Below are positions 1 to 7,776 of a DNA stretch of 40,369 bases, in pieces; positions within the stretch are counted from its first letter, which is position 1, and each line of letters begins with the position of its first letter. The stretch covers positions 1 to 40,369 of the IMG/VR virus record IMGVR_UViG_3300035698_001287; one strand, given 5' to 3'. The position numbers were made by a program, and so were the translations under genes. Source of the DNA: a virus. Below the pieces are notes generated by a model. The model worked only from the letters and a program-made list of their open reading frames with translations, was not told the DNA's origin and did not search any database.

Positions 1-155
1 AATCAGAATCGTCCGAATCAGAATCGTCTGAATCAGAATCATCTGAATCATCTGAATCATCTGAATCATCTGAATCTGAATCAGAATCAGAATCGTCCGA
101 ATCAGAATCAGAATCATCTGAATCATCTGAATCAGAATCATCTGAATCATCTGAC
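1..155 (-). repeat. Ser-Asp codon repeat (low-complexity linker)
   Basis: An imperfect tandem repeat of GAT/GAC and TCN codons on the minus strand encodes a Ser-Asp and Ser-Asp-Asp run at the end of the CobT-like frame. It continues out of the window. Each GA(T/C)TC join makes a GANTC site, so the tract is a dense GANTC array with sites every 6-9 bases. Such acidic linkers separate domains in CobT-type proteins; Ser-Asp runs in bacterial surface proteins can be glycosylated. Confidence 0.9.
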
Positions 156-874
156 TTTTTAGAAGTCTTTTTAGTGGATTCTTTTTCGTCTGACTTTTCG
201 CCAGTGTCATCACTAGAACCAGAAGTGTCATCGCCACTGGCGTCGGAAGGATTATCTTCCATAGCCTGCTTTTCGGCGTCAGACAGCATCTTGTAAAGGT
301 CGCGGGCGATTTCTTCAACGTCTTCCCAACTCATCGCGATACCAATCCGCTTGACGTACTTCATTTCGTCAGCAGAAAACTTCACATTGATGAGATTGCC
401 CGCCTTGAAAAAGATATTCAAGCGGTTAGGCAGAGACATGGTGTTGACATCGGCATTTTTGATGCCGAAAAAGTCGTGAGTGAAAACTAACTGTTTGTAG
501 CCAGCGAGAAAGTCCCGCTTGAGCCCTTGATACTTTCGCTGGATGAGCTTTTCAATGCGAGCATCTTCAACGATGTTCAGCAATCCCTGAAAAGCCTTTT
601 TGTTCCCGGCGAATCCTTCAATAGCTCCGGTCCATAAAGGTTCATCGGTCCAGAGTGCGTGAGCCACTTCATGCCCGATGAGCATATCGACCGTTTCCGG
701 TCCCAAGTCTTCAGAATAAGTCGGAAGCGTGAGCGTCCGATTCTTCAGGTGAAAAGATGCGGTTGAAGCCGAAGCGGAAAACTGGACAAAAATGTTTTCG
801 GTCGCCAAAAGCTGTGCGAGCATAGCGGAGCGACCACGGTTCGGCGTCTTGATTGTCGGGGGAGCAAAGGTCAT
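1..874 (-). CDS. CobT-like metallopeptidase-type protein with Ser-Asp linker, partial (C-terminus outside window)
   Basis: The reading frame is open from an ATG at 874 to the window edge, at least 291 codons. Residues 68-72 read HEVAH, an HExxH zinc-protease motif. About 30 residues on, an NIVEDARIE stretch (100-108) could supply the third ligand (E103). This pairing resembles phage CobT-like proteins, in which a metal-binding N-domain, an acidic linker and a C-terminal VWA domain work with a MoxR/CobS-type AAA ATPase. From about residue 241 to the edge the protein is almost only Ser and Asp. A VWA domain, if present, lies outside the window. There is no Shine-Dalgarno sequence, and the best promoter puts transcription start at or next to the ATG. 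The peptidase motif is seen directly; the CobT relation is from memory of the family; the function is unknown. Confidence 0.7.
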   Translation of the reverse strand, partial: MTFAPPTIKTPNRGRSAMLAQLLATENIFVQFSASASTASFHLKNRTLTLPTYSEDLGPETVDMLIGHEVAHALWTDEPLWTGAIEGFAGNKKAFQGLLNIVEDARIEKLIQRKYQGLKRDFLAGYKQLVFTHDFFGIKNADVNTMSLPNRLNIFFKAGNLINVKFSADEMKYVKRIGIAMSWEDVEEIARDLYKMLSDAEKQAMEDNPSDASGDDTSGSSDDTGEKSDEKESTKKTSKKSDDSDDSDSDDSDDSDSDSDDSDSDSDSDDSDDSDDSDDSDSDDSDSDDSD

Positions 875-1210
875 ACATGTATTATGCCATAAATCCACGG
901 AAAGTCAATAGGCACGGACTCATTTTAGCGAAAATAAATCACTTTGTCTATCCCCTTGTCAATACAGGACTTATAAGCGTATTTTGTAATGCTTTGTAAA
1001 CACAGGACTTATGAGAGTGTATGTGGTGATGTCATATCCATATAGAAAGCGGTCCTATTTGGCTCTCAGATGCCCCTAGAATCCATTCTAAGACATCCCG
1101 GCTATTTGCCGGTCCCATTGTACCCCGGCAGACAGCCCCACCTTAGACGCGAAGCTAGGGGCTTGACCCATATGGTTATATAATAACCAACATGGCATCC
1201 TAGATTAGAA
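875..1210 (-). promoter_or_regulatory. Gene-free 336-base regulatory stretch with tandem promoter-like units
   Basis: No credible gene lies here. Read on the minus strand there are four spaced promoter-like units upstream of the CobT-like gene. These are ATGACA (1035-1030) with CATAAG (1013-1008), TTTACA (1000-995) with TATAAG (975-970, long spacer of 19), TAGACA (950-945) with TAAAAT (927-922, spacer 17), and TTGACT (908-903) with CATAAT (886-881, spacer 16). A block reading TAAGTCCTGT recurs at 1011-1002 and 973-964, with a weaker copy near 923-913. Towards the gp46 end there are small hairpins (1098-1112, about 1134-1163, 1174-1188) but no clear T-run terminator. I saw no tRNA. Confidence 0.5.
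881..908 (-). promoter_or_regulatory. Sigma-70-type promoter of the CobT-like gene, leaderless start
   Basis: TTGACT (908-903), a 16-base spacer and CATAAT (886-881) form a good housekeeping-type promoter. The ATG at 874 lies 6 bases past the -10 box, where transcription should begin, so the message would have no leader. No Shine-Dalgarno sequence precedes the ATG. Confidence 0.55.
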
Positions 1211-1220
1211 TCATTCTAAT
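1204..1220. repeat. Perfect 8-1-8 palindrome over the gp46 stop codon
   Basis: ATTAGAAT, one base, then ATTCTAAT. The palindrome covers the TGA stop of gp46 at 1211-1213 and could form an 8-bp stem in the mRNA. No T-run follows, so a terminator role is doubtful. Downstream at 1174-1188 is another small inverted repeat, GGTTAT-ATA-ATAACC. Confidence 0.5.
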
Positions 1221-2935
1221 TCTTTGACCACTGTAAAGTTTCCTTTTTTCTCGGCTTTGAGTACCCGATCAAAAGAATCCATGAGTTGTTCGCTTTTATG
1301 TGATATAAGGATGGTGTTCGTATTTTTGAATGCTGCCATCAAGCCAAGGAAATCTTGAACCCCTTCAGCGTCCAATGATGTATCGAATAGCTCATCGAAG
1401 ATTAGAAGGTTGCAGTTGACGCTATTCTTTTGCCGCGAGATTTCCCGCCATGTCAGAAGCAAGCTCACATCGATCCGCAACTTTTCGCCTTCCGAAAACG
1501 AATCGTAGCTGAACGTGTCCCGGTAGCGAGACTTGATTGTTTCGTTGAACGTTTCGTCAAGCTCAAACTGGATAAAGAAATTCAGGTCTTCGAGAAACGA
1601 GTTGATCAAGACATTCATTGTCGGTAGATACTGGCGGACAATCTCGCTCTTGATCCCGGTGTCTTTCAGGATCACGATGATGAATTCCAGATAGCGAACC
1701 TGATCCTTGAGCCCTTCCAGTTCTTTTTCGAGTGCTTTGTGTTCGTCTTCTAATGTATCAATCTCCGCTTGGATGCCCTTGCCTGTATCTTTTTGACACG
1801 CCGCTTCAATTTCGTCAATCTCTGCGTTCAGCTTCTTCTTGTACTTCATGTCCGAGTTGATGAGTGTGTTGTTTTCGTACTGCTTTGTTTGTAGTGCAGA
1901 AATCTTGGTCTGCACTTTAGATATCTGACCCCGCTTCGCATCGGCTTTGTCTGTGATCCGTTCCACTTCGGCTAGGGCGTCACGGAGAATGCCGATCTGG
2001 TCATCATAGGATTCGACTTTCTCATCCTTGAAGTCTTCGTCGATGTCCTGTTCGCATGTCGGGCAATGGTCGTTGTCTTCGAAAAACTTCTTTTCCTTTA
2101 TGATTCTCTTTTTCTTGGCAGTCAGACCTGTACCGGTAGACTCGACCTTTTCTAGCTTGTCAAGCTCTGACTCAAACTTATCTTGTTTCTTGTCTTCCAC
2201 ATCGATCTTGCCTTGGATGTCTTCTTGTTGTGCCATCAGCGTATCGCATGTAGAATCGATGCCTTCCATTTCTTTCTTCAGAACCTTGATGCGATCTTTT
2301 GTCTTCTTCGCCTCTTGCTTCAGGTAGTTTGTGTGTACGCCGATCTTTTGCTGGACGATGATCTGTTCATGGTCTTTGTCATCGATGTCGATCATAAGGT
2401 CTGCCATCTGGTCGCCCACAACAACATTCATAGACGAAAAGATATTGATGTCAAGAAGATTTTCTACAATCGTCCGACGATCCGCAGCGGGGAGCTTCAT
2501 AAATGATGTGTATTGACCAGACCCAAGGATGACCACCTGTGTGAACGTCTTGTAGTTACACTTCAGGATAGACTTCTCAAGGATAGTCTGATAATCCTTG
2601 GCGGTAGATGTCTGTTCGATCATCTGCCCGTTCTCAAAGATTTCGAAGACGTTTGGTTTCATGCCGCGACGTACAACGTATTCGGAGTTGTCCGCTTCAA
2701 ACTCGATTTCTACCAGAAGATCACGACTGTTGATGCTGTTCACAAGCTCGGGCTTGTTGCACTTGCGGAAGGTCTTATTGAACAGGGCGAAGCAGATAGC
2801 AGAGATGAGTGTAGACTTCCCGCCTCCGTTTGTTCCGATGAACAATGTGGTTGGGTCTTGGTCAAGCTGAATCTCCACGAACGTATCGCCCACGGAAAGA
2901 TAGTTTTTGTATCGGATGGTGTTGAATGTAATCAT
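1211..2935 (-). CDS. 46: gp46-like recombination endonuclease subunit (Rad50/SbcC type)
   Basis: This is the ATPase half of the T4 gp46/gp47 complex, which resects DNA ends for recombination-dependent replication and helps host DNA degradation. The 574 residues show a Walker A at 34-42 (GTNGGGKST), long coiled coils on both sides of a CPTC zinc hook at 291-294, an ABC signature FSEGEK at 480-485, and Walker B LLIFDE at 510-515 with an H-loop (ISHKSEQ) near 544-550. Length matches T4 gp46 (about 560). The start ATG (2935) overlaps the gp47 stop by 4 bases, consistent with translational coupling. Identification is firm. Confidence 0.97.
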   Translation of the reverse strand: MITFNTIRYKNYLSVGDTFVEIQLDQDPTTLFIGTNGGGKSTLISAICFALFNKTFRKCNKPELVNSINSRDLLVEIEFEADNSEYVVRRGMKPNVFEIFENGQMIEQTSTAKDYQTILEKSILKCNYKTFTQVVILGSGQYTSFMKLPAADRRTIVENLLDINIFSSMNVVVGDQMADLMIDIDDKDHEQIIVQQKIGVHTNYLKQEAKKTKDRIKVLKKEMEGIDSTCDTLMAQQEDIQGKIDVEDKKQDKFESELDKLEKVESTGTGLTAKKKRIIKEKKFFEDNDHCPTCEQDIDEDFKDEKVESYDDQIGILRDALAEVERITDKADAKRGQISKVQTKISALQTKQYENNTLINSDMKYKKKLNAEIDEIEAACQKDTGKGIQAEIDTLEDEHKALEKELEGLKDQVRYLEFIIVILKDTGIKSEIVRQYLPTMNVLINSFLEDLNFFIQFELDETFNETIKSRYRDTFSYDSFSEGEKLRIDVSLLLTWREISRQKNSVNCNLLIFDELFDTSLDAEGVQDFLGLMAAFKNTNTILISHKSEQLMDSFDRVLKAEKKGNFTVVKELE

Positions 2936-4032
2936 GTTGACAGGTCTTCCAGTTGCAACGCCTCTGCGTATATCGTCCGGATCGTTTCTTTCATTGTGCT
3001 TGGCTTGAGTGTGTTTAGCTCAAGCGTGTCTACATAGTCATCTAAAATCGACAATGTATTTTTCGACAAGTCGATCCCGCATTCAGATTCGGGACCACCA
3101 TCTTTCTTCAGTAGCTCGATGTTGTCAATGATGTTCAGGTTCAGGACCGGCAGTGCGTTCAATGCAGTGACCAGTTTATCGAACCGGACCACATCGGTTT
3201 TCTCTCCGACGATCAAGCGGATATATTTGTGCTTATATACGTCAAGGTTTTCTTCGTAGTCGATGTCGGTCGTGTCATCGTACATGATCTTGTAGAACAT
3301 AGAAGTTTTGTACGGGAGAAATTTTGCTTGCAATGATTCCGTGTTCAGGACATGGAAGCCCCGGCTCTGCCCGTAGTCTGCCCACGTTAGTTGGTAAGGC
3401 GTCCCGACGTATAGCACGTTCTTTATAGTGTGTCGGTGATGGAAGTGACCAGAGAAGACCTGCTCAAACTCCGCGAAGGTTCCTACAGGCAATCCAGCCT
3501 CAAACTTTCGGTTCGCCATGACAGACCCACCATTGATTTCAAAGTGCCCCATACAAATCGGAGCTTCTGATTCATCGATTGCTTCGATACATTCGTCTTT
3601 GTTTCCACGGTTGATCCACGGCACGAACAGGACGGACGTAGCACCGACACCTAACGTCTGCGGCGTGTGGGCAATCAGATGAAAGTTATCGTATTCTGCC
3701 AAGATTGTTTCGAGACTGTTGACCCGGTTGGTTGACCGATAGTATGTGTCGTGGTTGCCCGCGACGATGATGATTTCTTTGTCGCCGGTCGCCCACTTCG
3801 CAAGGGTATCGAATACGAACCGTTGTACGGCATCAAGCACCTTGTAGTCCACAGTCTTCCGTGAATCGAAGATGTCCCCCAAGATAATCAGGGTCTTGAT
3901 GTTCGGGTGAGCATTGAGATAGGGAATCAGCCGGGATGTAAAAAACATCACAGCCTGTTCTAGAAATCGTGTGTGGTTGTTGCGAGCCCCGAAGTGAAGA
4001 TCGGAGATTATACAGACATCATAATCATTCAT
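2932..4032 (-). CDS. 47: gp47-like recombination endonuclease subunit (Mre11/SbcD type)
   Basis: This is the nuclease partner of gp46. The metallophosphoesterase motifs appear in order in 366 residues: DLH at 11-13, GDIFD at 52-56, GNHD at 92-95, GHFE at 162-165 and GHFHH at 195-199. These are the metal ligands and catalytic His of Mre11-type enzymes. Length is close to T4 gp47 (about 340). The ATG at 4032 lies two bases after the gp55 stop and the end overlaps gp46, so gp55-gp47-gp46 form one tight transcription unit. Confidence 0.97.
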   Translation of the reverse strand: MNDYDVCIISDLHFGARNNHTRFLEQAVMFFTSRLIPYLNAHPNIKTLIILGDIFDSRKTVDYKVLDAVQRFVFDTLAKWATGDKEIIIVAGNHDTYYRSTNRVNSLETILAEYDNFHLIAHTPQTLGVGATSVLFVPWINRGNKDECIEAIDESEAPICMGHFEINGGSVMANRKFEAGLPVGTFAEFEQVFSGHFHHRHTIKNVLYVGTPYQLTWADYGQSRGFHVLNTESLQAKFLPYKTSMFYKIMYDDTTDIDYEENLDVYKHKYIRLIVGEKTDVVRFDKLVTALNALPVLNLNIIDNIELLKKDGGPESECGIDLSKNTLSILDDYVDTLELNTLKPSTMKETIRTIYAEALQLEDLST

Positions 4033-4034
4033 AG

Positions 4035-4637
4035 TTATTTTTCGTCGCTTAGTTTCATAAAGTCTTCAACACTTTTGTCGGTAGTCACTTTCTTCTTTGA
4101 CTTCCGCTTCTTCTTTTTCTTCTTGGCTGTTTTTTCCTTGGGCTTCCGATCTTCTTCGATGTCGTTGACTGACACCTGAAGATGAGACAGAAACTTTTGG
4201 TAGGGATCGGATTCGTGCAAGTTCTCTTTGCCCTTGATTGCCTTATACAATCCGGACACACCCGCAGCTTCGAAAGCCTTGTACTTGATCATGTGTTGTT
4301 TCTTTTCCTTGGCAATCCGTCGTAGGAAAGCAAAGAAGATGATCTGTGTCACATAGGCAAAAGCGTTGTTGGACTTCTCGGTGTTGAAGTTCTTGACGTA
4401 CTGGATGCAGTTTTCCACACCGTCGTATATCATGTCTTCTTTGAACGTGTAGTTGGAAAAGTTAAGCTTTTGTGCTAATCCCTCTGCGATTCGTAGGATC
4501 ATAGCCCCTAATTCGTTCCGCATCTTGGGTCTTCCCTCTGTTTTCTTGCGGTCACAGGCACGTTTGTACCGTTCAATCTCTTTCACTAAAATTTTATTGT
4601 CAACGTAATGTGTTGACTTTGCTTTCTTTACCATCAT
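4035..4637 (-). CDS. 55: gp55-like late-transcription sigma factor
   Basis: This is a phage sigma factor that takes host RNA polymerase to late promoters. Residues about 40-115 contain a sigma region-2-like helix set (KEDMIYDGVENCIQYVKNFN, then the FAYVTQIIFFAFLRRIAKEK part). This matches cyanophage-type gp55. Length is 200 residues against 185 in T4. Residues 165-183 are a strongly basic tract (six Lys in a row at 172-177), which T4 gp55 lacks as far as I recall. The tail KSVEDFMKL has the Phe-containing look of a sliding-clamp contact (inference). Two in-frame ATGs stand at 4637 and 4634 after a GGAAAGG Shine-Dalgarno. TATAAATA motifs elsewhere in the window are its expected targets. Confidence 0.92.
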   Translation of the reverse strand: MMVKKAKSTHYVDNKILVKEIERYKRACDRKKTEGRPKMRNELGAMILRIAEGLAQKLNFSNYTFKEDMIYDGVENCIQYVKNFNTEKSNNAFAYVTQIIFFAFLRRIAKEKKQHMIKYKAFEAAGVSGLYKAIKGKENLHESDPYQKFLSHLQVSVNDIEEDRKPKEKTAKKKKKKRKSKKKVTTDKSVEDFMKLSDEK

Positions 4638-4789
4638 TTTACCTTTCCATTTTCAACAAAATTCAAAATCGTTGTGGATAACTCGGATTATCTCTTATAC
4701 ATATAGGTGTGTTTATCAACCTTAATTATATATTGATATAATATATAGAGGAAAAGGATGAAACCCGTAGGGTGTTGTGCGTAGCACAA
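4638..4789 (-). promoter_or_regulatory. AT-rich leader upstream of gp55, weak promoter candidates
   Basis: This 152-base gap separates the Sm-like gene from gp55. The minus strand has a TTGATA (4719-4714), then TATAAG (4699-4694) and GATAAT (4692-4687), but the spacings (14 and 21) are not ideal. A separate promoter for gp55 is therefore possible, not shown. No gene of useful length is present: a plus-strand ATG after AGGAAAAGG at 4751-4760 stops after 8 codons. Confidence 0.3.
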
Positions 4790-4790
4790 C
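4760..4790 (-). terminator. Possible terminator: two small hairpins after the Sm-like gene
   Basis: Directly at the TAG stop (4792-4790) the transcript can fold GTTGTGC-TAC-GCACAAC (4790-4774, perfect 7-bp stem). A second short stem, ACCC-TAC-GGGT, follows within 4773-4760 and then only a short T-rich stretch. The stems are clear; the lack of a long T-run makes termination uncertain. Confidence 0.4.
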
Positions 4791-5470
4791 TAATCACTAA
4801 AGAATGAATCGGCCGATCCAGACCATGACTTACTAGCGTTAGGTTTTTGTTTGGGCTTGATCACTGAAGGTTCATTCAGGTCTTCATCCAGCATTGACTT
4901 CTCACCCAACATTTCTAAGAAGTCTTCTTCGTCTTCATCCCATTCGTCTTCCATTTCTTCTTCTAAATCTTCCATGGATTTCCCCTCATTGAAGTTTTGG
5001 TGCATCGCCTGTGCTTCTTTGGTGGTCTTCAGGATGATAGGACCGATCTGTTCGAAGTCTTGTTCTTCGACCTGTCTACACGCAGCCACATAGTATATGC
5101 AGAATTCTTCTGAAGGATACGCGATATGTACAATGTTATCGTCAAAGACTTCGATATATTCGGGTCTTGTTCCAGACACAGCGGGTGTGCAGTAGGCAGT
5201 AGAGGCAATCCGACCACCACCCTGAAACATGTTGAACATAACTCGTAGCGGGTTGTGGACCTTGATGCGACCGTGAACCGATGGTCGCCAGAAAGTATCA
5301 TGAACACAATCCCACAGGACGTTTCCGATGATGTCGTTTCCGTTGGACATGCTGATTATAAGTGTTCGTGGTTCTAAAAACATAGGATGATCCGTGGGGA
5401 TTGATGGAGAAGTAAATCCATATTCCACAGGTTTCGTAATACTATCATTGCTTTTTGGGGACTGACTCAT
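4790..5470 (-). CDS. Sm-like (Lsm-type) phage protein with acidic tail, unknown function
   Basis: The 226-residue protein has an N-terminal stretch (about 30-135) with an Sm-fold-like pattern: a short strand on ISMSNGNDIIGNVLWD, then INVHNP-type strands and a final strand IVHIAYPSEEF. Similar small proteins sit near gp55/uvsW in cyanophage-type genomes, usually annotated as hypothetical. Residues about 165-190 are very acidic (Glu/Asp run). The last residues ADSFFSD resemble aromatic C-terminal tails that contact the sliding clamp in T4 proteins; that is a guess. The start has a good Shine-Dalgarno (AAGGGAG, 9 bases before ATG) and a CTAAATA motif just upstream. The role is unknown. Confidence 0.75.
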   Translation of the reverse strand: MSQSPKSNDSITKPVEYGFTSPSIPTDHPMFLEPRTLIISMSNGNDIIGNVLWDCVHDTFWRPSVHGRIKVHNPLRVMFNMFQGGGRIASTAYCTPAVSGTRPEYIEVFDDNIVHIAYPSEEFCIYYVAACRQVEEQDFEQIGPIILKTTKEAQAMHQNFNEGKSMEDLEEEMEDEWDEDEEDFLEMLGEKSMLDEDLNEPSVIKPKQKPNASKSWSGSADSFFSD

Positions 5471-5501
5471 AACATATGCTCCCTTCGTATAATGGTATCT
5501 A

Positions 5502-7004
5502 CTAAGTATTTAGCTTTACGATGCGATAATCAAACTGTTGTTTGTCATAAATCTCACATCTTTTCAAGCCATGCCGTAGTGCGAAGTTGTTTCGCTTATA
5601 CTTTCCCTTGTAGTTATCCACGATATCAAACAGCCGAACATGTTTCTTTCCCTCTGCTAGTCGTAGCCCACGACCTATGCTTTGTAACACACGGATTGCT
5701 GACTTGGACGGAGAGGCAAAGATAATATTGTCCAGCTTCTTGATGTTGATGCCTGTAGAGAATACACCATAGGACGCGACCGTGATACTATTGTCGTAGG
5801 TTTCAATGGCGTTTCTGATTTCTTCTCTTGCTTCTGCATCGGTTGTGTTCCCGAATACGTTATGCACAGGCATATCCGAACCTACATGGTCGAACACCTT
5901 ATTATACAATACTTTACCGTGTTTGTCAACATAATTCACAAGAATTAGTGTATTTCCTTTGAGACTTGCCGCCAAATCTACGATAAAATCGTTACGCTTG
6001 GGGTCTGCGATAAGATAGGCAATCTCTTGTTGGTACTCAAACTTGTTGAATTGCTTACAAATCTCCGCATCTTTTTCTTCACGGAAGATTGTATCGATCT
6101 TCAGCGGAGCGATGTCCCCACGATCCATAAGCTCTTTCGTGCTGATAAGCTCATGGACTTCACCGAACAATCCCTGTAGGACCAGCCGGTGACATTTAGA
6201 TTCATCAGCAGCGAGCGTGCCGGTCAGCCCGAACCGCAGAGAAACATCGGTTGCTTTCTCCATGATGCCGGTGATCGAGGTTGCTTTTGCCTGATGTGCT
6301 TCATCTACAATGATCATATCATACTTGTTGAACCACTCGCTGCCCATGTTATAGACCGATTGCCATGTCGTGACCGTCATGGAACAATCTCCCCGGTCTT
6401 TATCTTTGCCAGAGAAAACAATGTGGATGTCCGAATCATCTTCGGAGCATTCATAGTCCAGAAAGTCAGACTTCATCTGTAGCACAAGGTTGGTAGTCGG
6501 AACAATCAGAAGCGTCTTTGCGTTCCATCGTTCTTTGATGTACCGGTACATGAGATAAATGATCAGGGATTTTCCTGAAGCGGTAGGAGAAAGAAACAGC
6601 TTGCGGTGGTCCGAAGATGTGAATGCGGATTCCAACGCTTCTATCTGGTAGTCACGCGGAACGATCACTTCACCCTTAGAATATACTTCTGTCTTGTCGA
6701 GCCATTCCGTTAGCTCCCCGTCATTTGCTGTCGGGAAGTTATGCTCATCATCGTGAATCACATACTCGTAGTCCATGTCGCTACAAAACTGAATGAGCTT
6801 GGGCAACAGACCGACATACAGTGTTTCAGCATGCTTGCGGAACAGTCGAATGTATCCGTCCCATACCTTGTTCTTGAAAGAAGGGACGTACTGATAGCCC
6901 GGCGGTTGAAAGGCAAAAAAATCATTCAACTCCGCTTGGATCGAAGGTTCACAATAAATCTTATAGTGGACTTCGTTGTGCCGGACTATCTTGATGGGTT
7001 CCAT
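5502..7004 (-). CDS. uvsW: UvsW-like DNA helicase
   Basis: Superfamily 2 helicase that in T4 remodels branched DNA and R-loops and helps switch to recombination-dependent replication. The 500 residues (T4 UvsW 503) start with the small N-domain, then Walker A SPTASGKS at 139-146, DEAH at 234-237, the TGT motif near 261-263, and motif VI QSIGRGLR at 441-448. The start ATG (7004) is one base after the stop of the upstream gene, so it is co-transcribed with uvsY and the two sugar-transfer-type genes. Identification is firm. Confidence 0.96.
   Translation of the reverse strand: MEPIKIVRHNEVHYKIYCEPSIQAELNDFFAFQPPGYQYVPSFKNKVWDGYIRLFRKHAETLYVGLLPKLIQFCSDMDYEYVIHDDEHNFPTANDGELTEWLDKTEVYSKGEVIVPRDYQIEALESAFTSSDHRKLFLSPTASGKSLIIYLMYRYIKERWNAKTLLIVPTTNLVLQMKSDFLDYECSEDDSDIHIVFSGKDKDRGDCSMTVTTWQSVYNMGSEWFNKYDMIIVDEAHQAKATSITGIMEKATDVSLRFGLTGTLAADESKCHRLVLQGLFGEVHELISTKELMDRGDIAPLKIDTIFREEKDAEICKQFNKFEYQQEIAYLIADPKRNDFIVDLAASLKGNTLILVNYVDKHGKVLYNKVFDHVGSDMPVHNVFGNTTDAEAREEIRNAIETYDNSITVASYGVFSTGINIKKLDNIIFASPSKSAIRVLQSIGRGLRLAEGKKHVRLFDIVDNYKGKYKRNNFALRHGLKRCEIYDKQQFDYRIVKLNT
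5507..5513 (-). promoter_or_regulatory. Possible late promoter variant CTAAATA
   Basis: CTAAATA on the minus strand, 37 bases before the ATG of the Sm-like gene and overlapping the last codons of uvsW. It differs from the T4 late consensus TATAAATA in the first bases. The motif also occurs inside genes, so the evidence is mainly position. Confidence 0.3.
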
Positions 7005-7005
7005 T

Positions 7006-7776
7006 TTATGCTTTTAGTCCCATTACGGTATCCCAAAACGCTTGGATGGGAAGGAACACAAGGTTCTTAGGATACGGGCTCCATTCTTGGGGCATCATGC
7101 ATCCGTCATCTTGTACACGGTAGAAAACGATGTGTGGGTTTTCCAGAATGACCGACAGCATCATAGGCGACCATCTCATTGTGGTGATCGGCTGCGACCC
7201 GGTGGCGTGGTAGTTGTATGTGTCTGCGTATAGGTTGTTGAATTTCTGAACCCGTCTGCCCTTTTCGTCTTCTTCCACCTTACCAAACACATCGAAGCCG
7301 AGCATGAAGATTTCCGAGTGTGCCTTTTTCTTTAGCTTTTGTGCAGCCAGATCGAGCAAAACACCACCGGACATGTAGCCACGGTCTACGCCGAGCGTGT
7401 GTTGTACAGATTTGATAGACGCGGGACGCTTTACTTGTCGGTGGTTGCGGAACACCACTTCTTTCCCGGTGTATCCAGACTTGATGATTTCTTTCTGCAT
7501 CGGAGCATCGACAGACACCAGAGCGTCCACCCAAGGATGCGACCGATACACAGCGTTGCATGCGAATACTTTTCCGCACCGGTGAAGGTCATATAGATCG
7601 ATGGGTTTGCGGGACTCGCCGTTGCCAAGCACAAAGATACGGTCATCCCATCCGTTTATCTTGTCGGCAATCGCGGCTTGGTACTTCTTCCGTCCGGACA
7701 GATCGTAGTTTCGATTGTTGTCTGCGAGTCGTGCCTTAGAGTTGTTCTTCCGCTTCTTTTTTCGCTTGCTGCTCAT
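7006..7776 (-). CDS. DUF115 / sialyltransferase-like phage protein
   Basis: The 256-residue protein begins with a Lys/Arg-rich tail (about 1-25). A FVLGNGESRKPIDL segment (about 48-61) and VFACNAVYRSHPWVDALVSVD (about 69-89, shown as two joined patterns) follow. The LGNGxS...CN.xY arrangement is typical of DUF115/GT42-like nucleotide-sugar-binding proteins and of phage orphan proteins of that type. It overlaps the upstream GT8-like gene by 4 bases (ATGA) and precedes uvsW by one base. A sugar-transfer role on surface glycans, virion or DNA is an inference from the motif and neighbour; substrate unknown. Confidence 0.6.
   Translation of the reverse strand: MSSKRKKKRKNNSKARLADNNRNYDLSGRKKYQAAIADKINGWDDRIFVLGNGESRKPIDLYDLHRCGKVFACNAVYRSHPWVDALVSVDAPMQKEIIKSGYTGKEVVFRNHRQVKRPASIKSVQHTLGVDRGYMSGGVLLDLAAQKLKKKAHSEIFMLGFDVFGKVEEDEKGRRVQKFNNLYADTYNYHATGSQPITTMRWSPMMLSVILENPHIVFYRVQDDGCMMPQEWSPYPKNLVFLPIQAFWDTVMGLKA

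Noticed and set aside
1-155. CRISPR-like or satellite array
   Set aside because: The units are 6-9 bases, keep one reading frame and encode Ser-Asp; no spacers are present.
1085-1170. tRNA or small structured RNA gene
   Set aside because: Short stems exist but no cloverleaf, T-loop or acceptor stem could be built.
2513-3037. Long plus-strand reading frames opposite gp46/gp47 and opposite the virion genes
   Set aside because: They are antisense to well-identified genes, lack family patterns and have no ribosome sites.
4760-4786. Tiny plus-strand ORF with a good Shine-Dalgarno
   Set aside because: Only 8 codons and located in the hairpin region; no support as a gene.
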